From positions 75,531 to 92,159 of the forward strand of contig DAVH01000064.1 in NCBI GenBank assembly GCA_002508545.1: a DNA stretch of 16,629 nt, in the 5' to 3' direction. Source of the DNA: Methanomassiliicoccus sp. UBA6 (GTDB lineage: Archaea; Thermoplasmatota; Thermoplasmata; Methanomassiliicoccales; Methanomassiliicoccaceae). The notes below the pieces were generated by a model. It was given only the letters and a program-made list of their open reading frames with translations, did no database searches and was not told where the DNA came from. Position 1 is the stretch's first letter. Each line of letters starts with the position of its first letter. Both the position numbers and the translations under genes were made by a program. Shown here in pieces: positions 15,495-16,629 of this stretch.

Positions 15495-16163
15495 ATGCCC
15501 GGGTGGGTGTTGGAAGCGATCAACCGTGGCGGGCCGATGTCGGTCGTGGTCCGGCATGCCGAGCGTAACGAGGTCCAGAGCATCAGCCACAGCCTGGAGG
15601 TCGGCCTCACGGATAAGGGGAAGGAGGACTCGGTCCGCTTCGGGGAGGCGGTCCGGGGTTCCCGCGCAGTGCGCCTGTTCCACAGCCCCGCCGTGCGGTG
15701 CAGGGAGACCGCCGCGGGCATCGCCGAGGGCCTGAGAGGTAACGGCCATGAGGTCATCTCCATCGAGGAGAGCCCGCTCCTCTGCGCGCCGTACCTCAGG
15801 GACACCTGCGTCCTAGGTGACGCCGACCGGATGGGGCACGGGTTCATGCGAGCGTGGTTCGAGGGCCGGTTCGACCCGAGGTGGCTGCTCCCGACGCCGG
15901 AGGCCGCGGACATGGTGCTGTCGCAGGTCATCGCCGGCCTGGCCGCCAGCCCGGCCGACCGCCTGGACATCCACGTGTCCCATGACTGGGAGGTCGTCCT
16001 CCTGAGGGAGGAGCTGCTGAGCGTCAGGTACGAGGACGCGGGATGGGTCGACTACCTGACGGGGCTAGCGTTCACCCGCCACGGTGAGGGATACATCGCA
16101 TCGGCCTCCGAGGGCGAGGCCATGTTCGCCTTCCGTGACGGCCGAAGGCGTCTCCCGGACTGA
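15495..16163 (+). CDS. histidine phosphatase superfamily protein
   Basis: A 222-residue protein of the phosphoglycerate mutase-like (histidine phosphatase) superfamily. The catalytic motif VVVRHAER (17-24) holds the phospho-accepting H21 next to R20. HSPAVRCRETAAGIAEGL (63-80) is the conserved second segment with an arginine that contacts phosphate, and the second catalytic histidine is H163 in HVSHDWE (160-166). The R-H-A-E-R variant in place of RHGER occurs in several subfamilies. Substrates range from sugar phosphates to phospho-proteins and nucleotides, and the sequence does not decide. ATG 15495 has no clear ribosome site or TATA box; ATG 15537, just before SVVVRHAER, would also keep every motif. 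The gene converges on the alanine-rich partial gene at the window end. Confidence 0.82.
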   Translation: MPGWVLEAINRGGPMSVVVRHAERNEVQSISHSLEVGLTDKGKEDSVRFGEAVRGSRAVRLFHSPAVRCRETAAGIAEGLRGNGHEVISIEESPLLCAPYLRDTCVLGDADRMGHGFMRAWFEGRFDPRWLLPTPEAADMVLSQVIAGLAASPADRLDIHVSHDWEVVLLREELLSVRYEDAGWVDYLTGLAFTRHGEGYIASASEGEAMFAFRDGRRRLPD

Positions 16164-16225
16164 GATGCTTCCGCTCCGGCCCATGACGGCCAGAGGGCCG
16201 GACCTGGAGCGACGCGGCGGGCGCG

Positions 16226-16629
16226 TCATCGCCCGAACAAGGACCAGCACTTCTTATCGCGCCGCCTCTGATCGTCCATCACGAGCTCCTGGATCTTGTC
16301 CGGTAGCTGCTCGCGCTGCCATTGGCGCTCCAGGCGGCCGGCCTCGTCGCGCTCGTCCTCATCGCTTGCGGCGCGGACCGCCCTGATGGCGTAGGCCGCA
16401 GCGCCCAGCTCGTGATCGGCCATGTGGGCCACCGCCACGGCGTGACCGGCAGCGTGGGCCGCCTCCCTTGCCGCCCCGGAGGCCTCCCTGGCCGCGGCGT
16501 GGGCGGCATAGGCAGCGGCGCGGGCCTCGGTCATCGAGATCTCACCCCGCGCCCAGGCCCGCGCCTGCTCGATCGCCCGCCGCGGGCGGGTGTCGCCGGG
16601 TCGCTCCCGCTCGAAGAGGTGCAGCACGT
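16226..16629 (-). CDS. Imm5-like putative immunity protein (partial, N-terminus beyond window)
   Basis: The frame is open to the window edge. At least 134 residues are visible, dominated by alanine-rich helices. The order LHLFERERPGDTRPRRAIEQ, ARAWARGEISMTEARAAAY, AAHAAAREA, HAAGHAVAVAHMADHELGAA, AYAIRAV and the polar tail with LERQWQREQLPDKIQELV match what I know of the Imm5-like putative immunity family. There, a helical repeat follows an N-terminal segment ending in a cysteine before VLPLFE. The GTG at 16625-16627 encodes the valine that normally lies inside this segment, so I treat the gene as 5'-truncated and not as starting there. Family members were named from polymorphic-toxin loci, but many occur as stand-alone genes without a toxin, so the role is uncertain. 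CWSLFGR ends the protein. Confidence 0.7.
   Translation of the reverse strand, partial: VLHLFERERPGDTRPRRAIEQARAWARGEISMTEARAAAYAAHAAAREASGAAREAAHAAGHAVAVAHMADHELGAAAYAIRAVRAASDEDERDEAGRLERQWQREQLPDKIQELVMDDQRRRDKKCWSLFGR

Overview
The window reads as a GC-rich archaeal chromosome segment, most likely from a methanogen-related euryarchaeon. A Methanomassiliicoccales or other Thermoplasmata-type lineage is my best guess, but it is an inference. Three things point to archaea. Several genes have AT-rich TATA-like boxes about 23-30 nt before the start codon, which fits leaderless or short-leader transcripts (ubiA at 1516, cutA at 6357, the FN3 protein at 12132). Other genes carry Shine-Dalgarno sequences of the GGTGAT/GGAGG type. 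The gene content includes a corrinoid/CoM-type methyltransferase relative of the uroporphyrinogen decarboxylase family and a compact-cysteine iron-sulfur flavoprotein. No rRNA, tRNA, CRISPR array or insertion sequence was seen.

Left part (1-5.5 kb): a tail of an upstream gene, then a minus-strand URO-D/MtaA-like gene divergent from a tight ubiA-ubiE pair (prenyltransferase plus C-methyltransferase, the last membrane and methylation steps of a menaquinone-like quinone). Next come a TetR-family regulator, a promoter whose TATA box lies between two copies of an imperfect palindrome, and an iron-sulfur flavoprotein gene. The following small membrane-protein gene is broken by an in-frame TAG and a later frameshift.

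Middle part (5.5-7.6 kb): unlinked small housekeeping-type genes. These are a DUF1801-like protein, the CutA1 trimeric protein, a 58-residue double-CXXC zinc ribbon, and a membrane-anchored protein of unknown function that overlaps the zinc ribbon gene.

Surface/contractile segment (7.8-12.1 kb): the most unusual part. A secreted, C-terminally anchored protein with eight 50-residue propeller repeats, an Ig-like domain and a carboxypeptidase-regulatory-like domain is followed by a gene for a contractile-tail sheath protein. The sheath gene converges on a minus-strand gene for a secreted protein with two FN3-like domains and a similar C-terminal module and anchor. No tube, baseplate, spike or ATPase gene accompanies the sheath here, so it is an orphan within this window.

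Right part (12.2-16.6 kb): an AMP-forming acetyl-CoA synthetase, a PurN-like formyltransferase and a GNAT acetyltransferase, all on the minus strand with their own promoters or ribosome sites. A plus-strand histidine-phosphatase gene follows, and at the edge lies the C-terminal part of an alanine-rich protein resembling the Imm5-like putative immunity family, cut by the window end.
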